A stretch of 64,000 nucleotides of DNA from Erysipelotrichaceae bacterium (lineage in GTDB: Bacteria; Bacillota_I; Bacilli_A; Erysipelotrichales; Erysipelotrichaceae). The position numbers and the translations under genes were made by a program. Under the pieces are notes generated by a model. The model saw only the letters and a list, made by a program, of their open reading frames with translations. It made no database searches and was not told where the DNA came from. Of this stretch, positions 1-8,350 are shown one piece after another; the stretch's first letter is position 1, and every line of letters starts with the position of its first letter. Location: contig JAAZCQ010000025.1 in the NCBI GenBank assembly GCA_012513225.1, positions 26,788 through 90,787 of the forward strand, read 5' to 3'.

Positions 1-594
1 AACTTGGTATCCCCAAGATCCATCATAAGGATATTCAGTTAAAGGCATGAACTCAATATGAGTAAATCCATTTTCTTTAACATAAGGAATTAATGTTTCT
101 TTTAGTTCTTCAAAAGAATACGGTCTATCATCATATCTCTTCCAACCACCAGCATAAACTTCATAAATATTAACTGGTTTATCAAAATTCTTCGTTCTAG
201 ATTTCATCCATTTTTGATCATTCCATTTTATACTACTAAGATCATAAACTAAGCTAGCAGTATTTGGTCTTAGCTCATTAAAATAAGCGTATGGATCTGC
301 CTTATCAAATGTATTTCCATGTCTATCTTCGATTCTAAATTTATAAATATCATATTGCTTTAAATCTGGAACAAATAAAGTATAAATCCCTTCCTCTGTT
401 ATTTTTTTCATTCCATGATTATCTTCATTCCATCCATTAAATTCGCCCACAACGCTTACTTTTAATGCGTTTGGGGCATATACAGTGAACTTTACACCCT
501 TAACCTTATTCTCTGTAGTAAGATGAGCTCCAAAAACTTTGTAAGCATCTAAACAATGCCCATGGTGAAAACTTTCAATTATTTGTTTGTTCAT
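1..594 (-). CDS. glgB: 1,4-alpha-glucan branching enzyme, N-terminal part (runs off window)
   Basis: The first 198 codons of a protein that continues past the left edge. I translated it by hand from the ATG at 594, which has an AGAGGAAGG ribosome binding site. Residues about 10-120 look like the beta-sandwich CBM48 domain that precedes the barrel in GlgB (VYAPNALKVSVVGEFNGW). The last residues (HIEFMPLTEYPYDGSWGYQ) are the hallmark start of the GH13 branching-enzyme catalytic domain. GlgB makes alpha-1,6 branches in glycogen in the cytoplasm. It starts 10 bases after the metallophosphoesterase gene, so the two are probably co-transcribed. The catalytic residues lie outside the window and cannot be checked. 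Confidence 0.9.
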   Translation of the reverse strand, partial: MNKQIIESFHHGHCLDAYKVFGAHLTTENKVKGVKFTVYAPNALKVSVVGEFNGWNEDNHGMKKITEEGIYTLFVPDLKQYDIYKFRIEDRHGNTFDKADPYAYFNELRPNTASLVYDLSSIKWNDQKWMKSRTKNFDKPVNIYEVYAGGWKRYDDRPYSFEELKETLIPYVKENGFTHIEFMPLTEYPYDGSWGYQV

Positions 595-604
595 ATTCCT
601 TCCT

Positions 605-1300
605 CTAATATCTTTCTATTTTAAGTTGATTGTCAACTTTAATTATATCATTATATAGAATTATTATCTTATCACTTAGGTTCATATCTAAATGATAATG
701 TCCTAGAAACCAATACTTATAATCTAACTTTTTTTCTATATTATCTAATTCTTTGTTTAATCTATTACCCTTTATTCTAGAATTAATCTTATACAGCATA
801 CTGTAAGGTGCACTATGAGTTAGTACTATATCAACTTTATAATCACATTTTTCTAAATTTTTATATGCACTTAAATATTCTTCTTCATTAGGTAACTCTT
901 CAGGCCACCAACTTATACCCTCTTTTCTATATTTTTTATCAATTGAATTAGCACCTCCAAAAGTAAAAAACTTTAGACCTTCTATCTCAAATATTTGTCC
1001 TCTCATTAAATGAATTATGCTATCACTTATTTTATGAACGTTTCCACCATTCCATTTTTCTATCTTATAATTGTTTAATTTATCAAAATTCTCATGATTG
1101 CCATCTATAAATAAAGTCGTAAATTTTTTAGAATTATAATATTCCATCAATATTTCATCATTATCATCCCAAATTACTCCCATATCTCCAACAACAATTA
1201 CATAATCTCTTTTTGTAAGCTTCTTTTGAATAGGAAAATTATCAACATTTAATTTTTTATAATCTAAATTACCATGTGTGTCTCCTGTAATAAAAATCAT
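605..1300 (-). CDS. Calcineurin-like metallophosphoesterase
   Basis: A 231-residue protein with the ordered metal-binding motifs of the calcineurin-like phosphoesterase superfamily: GDTHG at residues 6-10, GDMG (in place of GDxxDRG) near 38, GNHE near 67, a THSAP segment near 160 and GHYH near 200. These should bind a two-metal centre that hydrolyses a phosphoester, but the substrate cannot be told from sequence. There is no signal peptide, so it is cytoplasmic. It sits just upstream of glgB on the same strand. That looks like transcriptional linkage rather than proof of a role in glycogen metabolism. Confidence 0.8.
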   Translation of the reverse strand: MIFITGDTHGNLDYKKLNVDNFPIQKKLTKRDYVIVVGDMGVIWDDNDEILMEYYNSKKFTTLFIDGNHENFDKLNNYKIEKWNGGNVHKISDSIIHLMRGQIFEIEGLKFFTFGGANSIDKKYRKEGISWWPEELPNEEEYLSAYKNLEKCDYKVDIVLTHSAPYSMLYKINSRIKGNRLNKELDNIEKKLDYKYWFLGHYHLDMNLSDKIIILYNDIIKVDNQLKIERY

Positions 1301-1502
1301 TTATTTCTCCTAAGTTTATTATAACAAAATATACTAAATAATATATTTTACATTGTTTTTTAGTCATTAAAAAACATTAATAATGTATTTAATTAATCTT
1401 ATTTTATATTTATATAAGAAAACAACACCATAATGTTCTTATTAATTCCCATAGTAAAATTATACTATTATTTATAGGCATTCTCAACATGATTAAACAA
1501 TG

Positions 1503-1542
1503 AAAAACTTGGATTAGCTATATTGATATAATCCAAGTTTTT
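1503..1542. terminator. Bidirectional intrinsic terminator after the phosphoglucomutase gene
   Basis: An inverted repeat (AACTTGGATTA and TAATCCAAGTT around a short loop) has T-runs on both sides, so it can work on either strand. It lies 10 bases beyond the stop codon of the minus-strand phosphoglucomutase gene. The remaining 200 bases up to the metallophosphoesterase gene are AT-rich and show nothing else I can name. Confidence 0.75.
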
Positions 1543-1552
1543 ATTATTTTAT

Positions 1553-3250
1553 TTATGCAATTATTTCTTTCATTACTTTTTTGTATTCTTCAGCTTTTTC
1601 TAAAGCATCAGCTGAATTACTACCTTTAACACAGTAGTACACTTTACATTTTGGTTCTGTTCCACTTGGTCTAACAGCAATCCAAGTTCCATCTTCCAAG
1701 AAATATTTTAATACTTCAGATTTTGTAAATCCAACCAATGGTTTTACTTCACCATCTTCACTATACTCTAAGCTTCCGTAATCTTCCCATTTAATTACTT
1801 TAACACCATTAATATCAGTTAGCCTATCTTTTCTAAGATTTGCAAGTATACTTTGAATCTTTTTAGCTCCTTCTTCTCCAACAAGTGCAAGAGAAGTTTG
1901 AGTCTCAACATAATATCCTAATTCATCATATAGACCGTTTAAAACATCAACTAACGTCTTATTTTGATGTTTATAATACGCACCAGCTTCTGCAAGCATT
2001 AAGCAAGCTTGAGGTGCATCTTTATCTCTAACAAAAGGCTTAATAAGTGAACCATAGCTTTCTTCATAACCAAATACATATTGTTTCTCATTTGTAACTT
2101 CATATTTAGCAACTTTTTCACCAATAAATTTAAATCCAGTTAGAGTTTTTTCTGTTTCAACACCATATTTATCAGCGATCTTCTCTCCAAGATCTCCTGT
2201 AACAACAGTATTAAACATTACTGGATTTTCTGGCATTAAACCTTTATCTTTTAGTCTACTAAAAATATATTCAATTAAGACTGCACCAGATTGATTACCT
2301 GAGAGAATTATAAATTCACCATCATGTTTAACTCCAACTCCCATTCTATCTGCATCTGGGTCACATACTAAAATAAGATCTGCGTTTTCTCTTTCAGCAT
2401 ATTCTTGAGCTAAGATATAAGCACCTGGCTCTTCTGGATTTGGAGTTGGTGTGTTAGGAAAATCAGGATCAAAACTACATTGTTCAATAACTGGAATACA
2501 ATTATAACCAGCTCTTTTAAATACAGTTGTAACAGGAATATAAGATGTACCATGTTCAGGAGAAAACACAATCTTTACATTTGATTTATCTTGATCTTGT
2601 TCTAATTGAATGCTTAATACATTCTTATAGTACTCTTCATCAATTTCTTCCCCAATTATATGAATAAGCATTTCTTGTTCTTTCGTTGGATTTGCTTCTA
2701 TTGCAAGCTCATCTTCAACTGCATTTACTCTATCAATTACTTGTTTAGCTAATGCAGGTACTAATTGACAACCTTTATCATCATAAAGTTTATAACCATT
2801 ATATTCTTTAGGATTATGAGATGCTGTCATCATAATTCCACCAAAGCAATTTAGATGCCTTACTGCAAATGATAACTCAGGAGTAGGCCTTAAGCTATCA
2901 AATACATAACTTGTAATATTATAAGTAGCTAGAAGTCTAGCACAGTCCATTGCAAACTCTTTGGACATGCGTCTATTATCAAAAGCTATTGCAACCCCTC
3001 TTTTACAAGCTTCATCACCATTGCTAGCAATATATTGTGCAAATCCTGTATTTGCCTTACGAATAGTATGAATATTGATTCTATTTGTTCCAGCCCCTAA
3101 AATACCTCGCATTCCAGCAGTACCAAATTCTATATTTGTATAAAATGCGTCATTAATTTGTTTTTCATCCATCTTTTCAAGTTCTAATTTTAAAGATGGT
3201 TCGATGTTTGGATGGTTTAACCATCTATTATATTTTTGTTTAATCTCCAT
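1553..3250 (-). CDS. pgcA: Phosphoglucomutase / phosphomannomutase (alpha-D-phosphohexomutase)
   Basis: A 565-residue enzyme of normal family length. It has all four active-site signatures in order: the phosphoserine loop TASHNPKEYNG (Ser144), the metal-binding loop DPDADRMG near 297, the sugar-binding loop GYEESYG near 395 and the phosphate-binding loop RPSGTEPKCK near 525. It interconverts glucose-1-phosphate and glucose-6-phosphate, supplying UDP-glucose and glycogen synthesis; glgB lies just beyond. The size and motif spacing fit the PgcA type of Bacillota rather than GlmM, which is about 450 residues. It is preceded by the ptsH terminator, so it is probably its own unit. Confidence 0.93.
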   Translation of the reverse strand: MEIKQKYNRWLNHPNIEPSLKLELEKMDEKQINDAFYTNIEFGTAGMRGILGAGTNRINIHTIRKANTGFAQYIASNGDEACKRGVAIAFDNRRMSKEFAMDCARLLATYNITSYVFDSLRPTPELSFAVRHLNCFGGIMMTASHNPKEYNGYKLYDDKGCQLVPALAKQVIDRVNAVEDELAIEANPTKEQEMLIHIIGEEIDEEYYKNVLSIQLEQDQDKSNVKIVFSPEHGTSYIPVTTVFKRAGYNCIPVIEQCSFDPDFPNTPTPNPEEPGAYILAQEYAERENADLILVCDPDADRMGVGVKHDGEFIILSGNQSGAVLIEYIFSRLKDKGLMPENPVMFNTVVTGDLGEKIADKYGVETEKTLTGFKFIGEKVAKYEVTNEKQYVFGYEESYGSLIKPFVRDKDAPQACLMLAEAGAYYKHQNKTLVDVLNGLYDELGYYVETQTSLALVGEEGAKKIQSILANLRKDRLTDINGVKVIKWEDYGSLEYSEDGEVKPLVGFTKSEVLKYFLEDGTWIAVRPSGTEPKCKVYYCVKGSNSADALEKAEEYKKVMKEIIA

Positions 3251-3272
3251 AAAGTCACCCTTCTATTGTTGT

Positions 3273-3304
3273 AAAAAAAACAGGAAGATATCGGCACCTT
3301 CCTG
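3273..3304 (-). terminator. Intrinsic terminator of ptsH
   Basis: The stem CAGGAAG/CTTCCTG is followed on the minus strand by eight Ts. It is placed between the ptsH stop and the phosphoglucomutase start. Confidence 0.8.
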
Positions 3305-3320
3305 AAATGATTGTAACACT

Positions 3321-3587
3321 CTAAGCAATTACTTTTTGTGCACGTAGAACTTCTTCGATTGTTTTGATAGCTAATTCTTCATCATCACCTTCACAAGTTA
3401 TTGTAACTTCTGATTGAGTAGGGATTCCTAAAGACATAACTCCCATGATTGATTTCATGTTTACTGTACGACCTTTGTACGCTATCTTCACTTCACTCTT
3501 AAATTTACTTGCAGCATTTACAGCAACTGTAGCAGGACGTGCATGTAAACCAACGGGATCGATTACTAATACTGAAATTTGTTTCAT
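3321..3587 (-). CDS. ptsH: Phosphocarrier protein HPr
   Basis: An 88-residue protein with the active-site GLHARPAT (His15, phosphorylated by enzyme I) and the Gram-positive regulatory site NMKSIMGV (Ser46, target of HPr kinase). Both residues are at their canonical numbers. HPr passes phosphate to sugar-specific EII proteins and, when Ser46-phosphorylated, acts with CcpA in catabolite repression. Here ptsH is not followed by ptsI. A hairpin terminator comes straight after it, so it is monocistronic in this genome. Confidence 0.97.
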   Translation of the reverse strand: MKQISVLVIDPVGLHARPATVAVNAASKFKSEVKIAYKGRTVNMKSIMGVMSLGIPTQSEVTITCEGDDEELAIKTIEEVLRAQKVIA

Positions 3588-3617
3588 TAAAGATTTTCCT
3601 CCTGATATTATAAAGAT

Positions 3618-3654
3618 ATTTTACCTTATTAATTGTGAAATGTAAACGGTTAAA
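3618..3654 (-). promoter_or_regulatory. ptsH promoter with overlapping cre-like site
   Basis: Reading the minus strand, TTTACA (3646-3641) and TAAAAT (3623-3618) are separated by 17 bases, a good sigma-A promoter. The plus-strand sequence TGTAAACGGTTAAA at 3641-3654 matches the CcpA operator consensus TGNAARCGNWWWCA at 13 of 14 positions and covers the -35 box. This suggests, but does not prove, catabolite repression of ptsH. Confidence 0.6.
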
Positions 3655-3680
3655 CTAACTTAATTAGATTACTACACTTT

Positions 3681-4526
3681 TTAAAAACCCTCAATTTTGT
3701 TTTCTTTTAAAAATGTTCCACTTCTTAGTTCTCTAAAAGCTTCTTGTAATTCTTCTTGAGTATTCATTACTATAGGGCCACCCCATGCAATTGGCTCATC
3801 AAGTCTATCACTAGATATAAATAATACTTCTAAATCTTCATCTAAAGATTCAATTTCAATATACTCACCTTGGGTAAGTTTAACTGCTGTTTTTTCTTTA
3901 ATTATTTCATTTTGTATTTTTGCATCACCTAGTAACATGAATAACATTATTGATTTATTAATATGAGTTTCAATTTTAAATTTACTATTTGGTTTAAGTC
4001 TAATATCATAATAATCTAATGGAAGATATTTGCTTTGATACCCTATATATTCTTTATATTGACCACTTAATAACCTTAATTCTCCATTAGGTATTTCTAT
4101 AACTTGAATTTCATCTTTCTTTATAGCTTTATATTCAGGCTTAACCATTTTGTATTTCTTTGGCAAATTTAGCCATAATTGAACACCTAGCATTCTTTTT
4201 GAAGCAGGTAATAATTCCTCATGCATAATTCCAGAACCAGCACTCATCCATTGAACTTCACCATCACTAATTCCATCCTCATTACCAATGCTATCTTTAT
4301 GAACCATGTTACCTAATACTATCCAACTAATTGTCTCTATTCCTCTATGTGGATGCATTGGAAACCCCGCAGTATAATCATCTGGGTTTTCACTATCAAA
4401 AGAATCAAGCATTAAAATAGGATCATAGGCATCTGTAGTTTGATTTCCTAAAACTCTAACAAGTTTTACACCAGCACCATCAACTGCATTAAAACCTCTT
4501 ACTGTATTTAATATTTTTCTTTCCAT
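3681..4526 (-). CDS. Pirin family protein (cupin fold)
   Basis: A 281-residue bicupin. The N-terminal cupin carries the pirin metal ligands: MHPHRGIETIS near residue 57, with VHKDS near 75 and MHEE near 100. The C-terminal half ends in the typical pirin block with IAWGGPIVMN near 247. Bacterial pirins bind Fe or another divalent metal, and some show quercetinase activity; the role here is unknown. It follows the ptsH promoter region divergently in function but on the same strand, and lies 10 bases upstream of rlmH, so it may be read together with the rlmH-htrA cluster. Confidence 0.88.
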   Translation of the reverse strand: MERKILNTVRGFNAVDGAGVKLVRVLGNQTTDAYDPILMLDSFDSENPDDYTAGFPMHPHRGIETISWIVLGNMVHKDSIGNEDGISDGEVQWMSAGSGIMHEELLPASKRMLGVQLWLNLPKKYKMVKPEYKAIKKDEIQVIEIPNGELRLLSGQYKEYIGYQSKYLPLDYYDIRLKPNSKFKIETHINKSIMLFMLLGDAKIQNEIIKEKTAVKLTQGEYIEIESLDEDLEVLFISSDRLDEPIAWGGPIVMNTQEELQEAFRELRSGTFLKENKIEGF

Positions 4527-4536
4527 GTCTGCTCCT

Positions 4537-5013
4537 TTATTTATGATATGGAAGATTATTAATTATGGAAAAGGCTCTATATATTTGTTCAACTAATAAA
4601 AGCCTTACTATTTGATGAGGAAATGTTACACTAGATAACTTCCATCTTATATTTGCTCTATCAATTATATCTTTAGACAAACCTAGAGAACCACCAATCA
4701 CAAATACCAATTTACTACTTTTATAAGTCATAGCTTCATCAATACTTTTCGCAAATTTAAATGAATCCATATCATTTCCATTTAAGTCTAACACATAAAC
4801 AAATTCATCATCATTTATATGCTTTAGCACTTTTAAACCTTCAATATTTTTAACTTGTTCATTAAGAGATTCATTTTCTTTTTTAAAATTAGGTTCATCA
4901 CTAACTTCAATTACTTTAACAGTATTAAACATATTAATTCTTTTTATGTAATCATTAATAAGATTATTTAGATTTTTTTCTTTTATTTTACCAACACAAA
5001 TAATTTTAATCAT
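4537..5013 (-). CDS. rlmH: 23S rRNA (pseudouridine1915-N3)-methyltransferase
   Basis: A 158-residue SPOUT methyltransferase. The C-terminal half shows the AdoMet-binding trefoil knot: FVIGGSLGLS near residue 105, and the diagnostic end with FPHQIVRLLLVEQIYRA and LPYHK. RlmH methylates pseudouridine 1915 in helix 69 of 23S rRNA. The start codon overlaps the stop of the htrA-like gene (ATGA-type overlap of 4 bases), indicating translational coupling. The order walJ-htrA-rlmH is conserved near the replication origin of many Bacillota. Confidence 0.96.
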   Translation of the reverse strand: MIKIICVGKIKEKNLNNLINDYIKRINMFNTVKVIEVSDEPNFKKENESLNEQVKNIEGLKVLKHINDDEFVYVLDLNGNDMDSFKFAKSIDEAMTYKSSKLVFVIGGSLGLSKDIIDRANIRWKLSSVTFPHQIVRLLLVEQIYRAFSIINNLPYHK

Positions 5014-6083
5014 TGTAAATTCACATCAACACTATAGATTTCATTATTTCTCATATAAGTAATATTTACAATATCACCAACATTTAAATTGTAAATAATC
5101 TTATTATATTCTTTTTCATTTTTTACTAACACATCATCTATCTCAAGAATAATATCACTATTTCTAATGCCAGAAAAATAGGCTGGACTATCCACCAATA
5201 CTTCCTCAACAAATATTCCTTCTGTAACATCTAAAGGAATATTATAAAAACTTTTTTGATAAACAGTCATCTTTGAAATATCTTTAAACTTTATTCCTAT
5301 ATAAGGTCTTATTATTTCATTAAATTCAATTAGTTTTTCAACTATAGGTACAAATTCATTACTTCCAATCGCAAAATTAATTCCATTATATTTATTATTA
5401 GAAATACTCATTGAATTAATACCAATTAATTCACCATTAAGGTTAATTAAAGGCCCACCACTATTTCCAGGGTTTATTGAAGCATCTGTTTGAATAACAC
5501 TTATTTCCCAATCTATATTACCATCATTATTATGATCAAGACCTATATTTCTATCTATTCCTGAAATAATACCAAAGCTAACAGACCCTTGAAAATCCAA
5601 TCCATAAGGAGATCCAATTGCTAAAACATATTCTCCTTTATTAATATTACTTGAATCACCTATTGTAAAAACCTCTACACTAAACTCTGGTTTAGTAAGT
5701 AAAACTGCAATATCACTTAAAGAATCTTTGCCTACAATAGAAGCATCAATTGTTTGACCATTAGCAAAAATAACATCTACTTCATCTCCATTAGAAATTA
5801 CATGTTCATTAGTGACAATATAAACACCATTTTCATCCTGCTTATAAATAACTCCACTACCACTACTATAGACATTACCATCTTTATTTGTAATAACAGA
5901 TACTACTTTAGGCTCATTTTGAGTTACTAAATCTGTAATGTCAGTAAGTACACTGTTTAAAACTGTAACATTAGATTGTGTTTTATTAGAATCTACATTT
6001 GTTTTTAACTCTAAAAACTCATAAGTTATAAATCCATTCCATATTAGTAAAAGACAAACTAGAGCAATTATCCACTTTTTCAT
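5010..6083 (-). CDS. htrA: HtrA/DegP-like membrane-anchored serine protease
   Basis: A 357-residue S1C protease. An N-terminal membrane segment (residues 3-19) is followed by a trypsin-like domain with the complete triad: His94 in TNEHVIS, Asp124 in SDIAVL and Ser208 in GNSGGPL. A single PDZ domain follows from about residue 265 (IRPYIGIKFKDIS onward). It should sit outside the membrane and degrade misfolded exported proteins. Its start, with GGAGG eight bases upstream, lies 65 bases inside the 3' end of the walJ-like gene in a different frame. That overlap is unusually long, but both reading frames look genuine. Confidence 0.92.
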   Translation of the reverse strand: MKKWIIALVCLLLIWNGFITYEFLELKTNVDSNKTQSNVTVLNSVLTDITDLVTQNEPKVVSVITNKDGNVYSSGSGVIYKQDENGVYIVTNEHVISNGDEVDVIFANGQTIDASIVGKDSLSDIAVLLTKPEFSVEVFTIGDSSNINKGEYVLAIGSPYGLDFQGSVSFGIISGIDRNIGLDHNNDGNIDWEISVIQTDASINPGNSGGPLINLNGELIGINSMSISNNKYNGINFAIGSNEFVPIVEKLIEFNEIIRPYIGIKFKDISKMTVYQKSFYNIPLDVTEGIFVEEVLVDSPAYFSGIRNSDIILEIDDVLVKNEKEYNKIIYNLNVGDIVNITYMRNNEIYSVDVNLQ

Positions 6084-6834
6084 AACGTAAACCTCCAGAG
6101 ACTATTTCAAATTGTTGAGCAGCAACCATTCTAAGGTTTTTATTTAAGTCTTCTTTTTTAGTTTTTAATAAATGATTAACATTAACACTTAATGCTTTTT
6201 CATATGTATTAGCATCTTGTGATATATGTGCTAATATTATTTCTTTAGTATTAGATGTAACAATAGCTTCTAAAGTATATGCACAATCTTCATTGTTTAA
6301 ATGTCCATAATCAGAAGAAATCCTAGACTTAATAAAATAAGGTCTATTACATTTCATAAGCATTTCTGTATCATGATTACTTTCAATAATAATATAATCA
6401 GCATCATACAATAAACTTATATGAGAGGTATTAATATATCCTGTATCAGTTATATAAACAAGTTTTTCATTATAAGTTTGAAAAACAAACCCAACAGTTC
6501 TTTCTGCATCATGAGATAAAGGTATTGTAGTTACCTTCATATTATCTACAGAAAAAAAGGTTGATGGGTTTATTATCTTTGCATCTTCCCTATTTTTAAG
6601 TGCGACAGGTGAATAAACAAGTGAATTAGAAAAAAGCTTTAATTGACTAATATGATCAGTATGATCATGAGAAATCAATAAAAGATCAACATCATTAAAA
6701 GATAATCCTAGTCTTTCAAAGCTAGAAACAAGATATTTTTTTGTGCTACCACAATCAATTACTATTGTTCTATTTCCCTCTTGTAAAACAAAACAATTTC
6801 CTTTTGAGCCACTTGCAATTAAATGAAATTTCAT
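6019..6834 (-). CDS. walJ: WalJ/YycJ-type metallo-beta-lactamase fold hydrolase
   Basis: A 271-residue protein with the MBL motif SHDHTDH near residues 54-60, further histidines near 108 and 195, and the start MKFHLIASGSKGNCF typical of YycJ. Members are linked to cell-division and wall control near the WalRK operon and are proposed nucleases (5'-3' exonuclease activity in some). The walR/walK genes themselves are not in the window. Its last 21 codons overlap the htrA-like gene, and it follows the M23 peptidase gene after 3 bases, so this is a tightly packed operon. Confidence 0.85.
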   Translation of the reverse strand: MKFHLIASGSKGNCFVLQEGNRTIVIDCGSTKKYLVSSFERLGLSFNDVDLLLISHDHTDHISQLKLFSNSLVYSPVALKNREDAKIINPSTFFSVDNMKVTTIPLSHDAERTVGFVFQTYNEKLVYITDTGYINTSHISLLYDADYIIIESNHDTEMLMKCNRPYFIKSRISSDYGHLNNEDCAYTLEAIVTSNTKEIILAHISQDANTYEKALSVNVNHLLKTKKEDLNKNLRMVAAQQFEIVSGGLRYEKVDNCSSLSFTNMEWIYNL

Positions 6835-6837
6835 AAT

Positions 6838-8349
6838 TTAACACGGAAGGAATCCATCACATGGATCTCTTCTTTCTCCATTATAAATGATAAAGAAATG
6901 AACATGCGGTCCTGTAGCATAGCCTGTTTTTCCAATTTGTCCAATTACGTCTCCCTTATCTACAACATCACCAACACTTAAAGGTGATGGAACATTCATA
7001 TGACCATAGTAAGTCTCATATCCATTTCCATGATCAATAATAATATAGTTACCATTAATTCCAGTATAACCAATTTCTTCTACTTTACCTCTATCTGCAG
7101 CATATAATGAACCATACCTATCATAAGCATTTTTAATATCTATTGCTCTATGATTAAAATAACAGCCCCATCTACATGTTATTACAGGATTGTCAACCGG
7201 CCATCTAAATGTACCAGTACCTATACCAGGTATAACTAAAGTTCCAACTTTTATAATCTCTTGTATTGGTTGTACAGTAATTACACTAGAAACTTCAATA
7301 CCCTTTATTAACACACCATTTATCCATGTTTCATCATATAAAACATTTTTACTTCCTGGCTCTTCAGCCTGAATTGTCTCAGTTACACCCTGTTTTACAG
7401 TAGGATCTTCAACTAGCATAGCAGCTTCAGGATAAACTTCTTCCTTTTTAACACTTTCTTTGTTCACTACTATATCAATAGGAGATGTAAAATAAGTAAC
7501 ATTCAAAATAGTTCCCGCTTCTAAAACTTGCTCAGTACTTTTAATAATATCACTATTTATATTCATAATTTGTTCAGCACTTAATCCAAAGTTTTTAGCT
7601 CCAACTCCTTCTACAGTATCGTATTGTTTTACCGTATAGTAATGTCTCTCTTCATTATCTCCATATTTTAACCAATCTAAAACTTCATCAACACTAGTCA
7701 TTATATTACTAGATGAAGTATATGCTTTTTTATTTGATATACCTTCTAATATTTCAAGTCCCACTGATCTAGAACCATATCCACTAATAGGAAGTGTTTC
7801 CTGTTTACTTTGTAATCTTCTTAAAGAATCCTCATCTATGAAATACATTAAATATTTATTAAGTGCTTGATCGAATAAATCTAAATCAGTTACATATATA
7901 AGTGCATATACACCTTCTTTATTTGAAAACTCTATTGCTGTTGTCTCTAACGTAAATAAATTCTTTTCTTTTATGTATCCAAAAATATCATCATCTATAT
8001 TTTCATAAGAATAATAACTTAACTCTTGTGTTTTATATACATCTTGTCCAATATCCATCCTTGTATTTGGATAATCTTTCTCATATCCTTTTTTGTATTC
8101 ATCAACTAAAAGACTATCAAAGTAATACTCATCACTTAATACCCCTAATAGTTTTCCTGACACATAAATTTTAGTAATGCTTTTTGCGTCATCATTAACT
8201 CTTAATATTTTTTGGGCCAATATTTGAGAATCTGTATTTACTAATGCATCTACAGTATTTGTTTTTCCTTCTAGATTATAATTACTAAAAACAATCCCAA
8301 AAACTATAGCTAATATTAAAGATAAAATAACTGGTAAATGTTTTTTCAT
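6838..8349 (-). CDS. Secreted LysM-G5-M23 cell-wall endopeptidase
   Basis: A 503-residue protein starting at the ATG at 8349, where MKKHLPVILSLILA gives a clean signal or anchor segment. The in-frame codons further upstream lie inside dnaB and would bury that signal. A long N-terminal domain is followed by a LysM domain (YYTVKQYDTVEGV, near residue 235), a G5-like domain (near 335-375, ending EIIKVGT) and a C-terminal M23 lytic domain with HRAIDI and HVHF zinc-binding motifs. It should cut peptidoglycan cross-bridges. The C-terminal domain has a cysteine in RWGC and two in the last seven residues, which could form disulfides. Position between walJ and dnaB is notable. Confidence 0.88.
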   Translation of the reverse strand: MKKHLPVILSLILAIVFGIVFSNYNLEGKTNTVDALVNTDSQILAQKILRVNDDAKSITKIYVSGKLLGVLSDEYYFDSLLVDEYKKGYEKDYPNTRMDIGQDVYKTQELSYYSYENIDDDIFGYIKEKNLFTLETTAIEFSNKEGVYALIYVTDLDLFDQALNKYLMYFIDEDSLRRLQSKQETLPISGYGSRSVGLEILEGISNKKAYTSSSNIMTSVDEVLDWLKYGDNEERHYYTVKQYDTVEGVGAKNFGLSAEQIMNINSDIIKSTEQVLEAGTILNVTYFTSPIDIVVNKESVKKEEVYPEAAMLVEDPTVKQGVTETIQAEEPGSKNVLYDETWINGVLIKGIEVSSVITVQPIQEIIKVGTLVIPGIGTGTFRWPVDNPVITCRWGCYFNHRAIDIKNAYDRYGSLYAADRGKVEEIGYTGINGNYIIIDHGNGYETYYGHMNVPSPLSVGDVVDKGDVIGQIGKTGYATGPHVHFFIIYNGERRDPCDGFLPC

Positions 8350-8350
8350 A

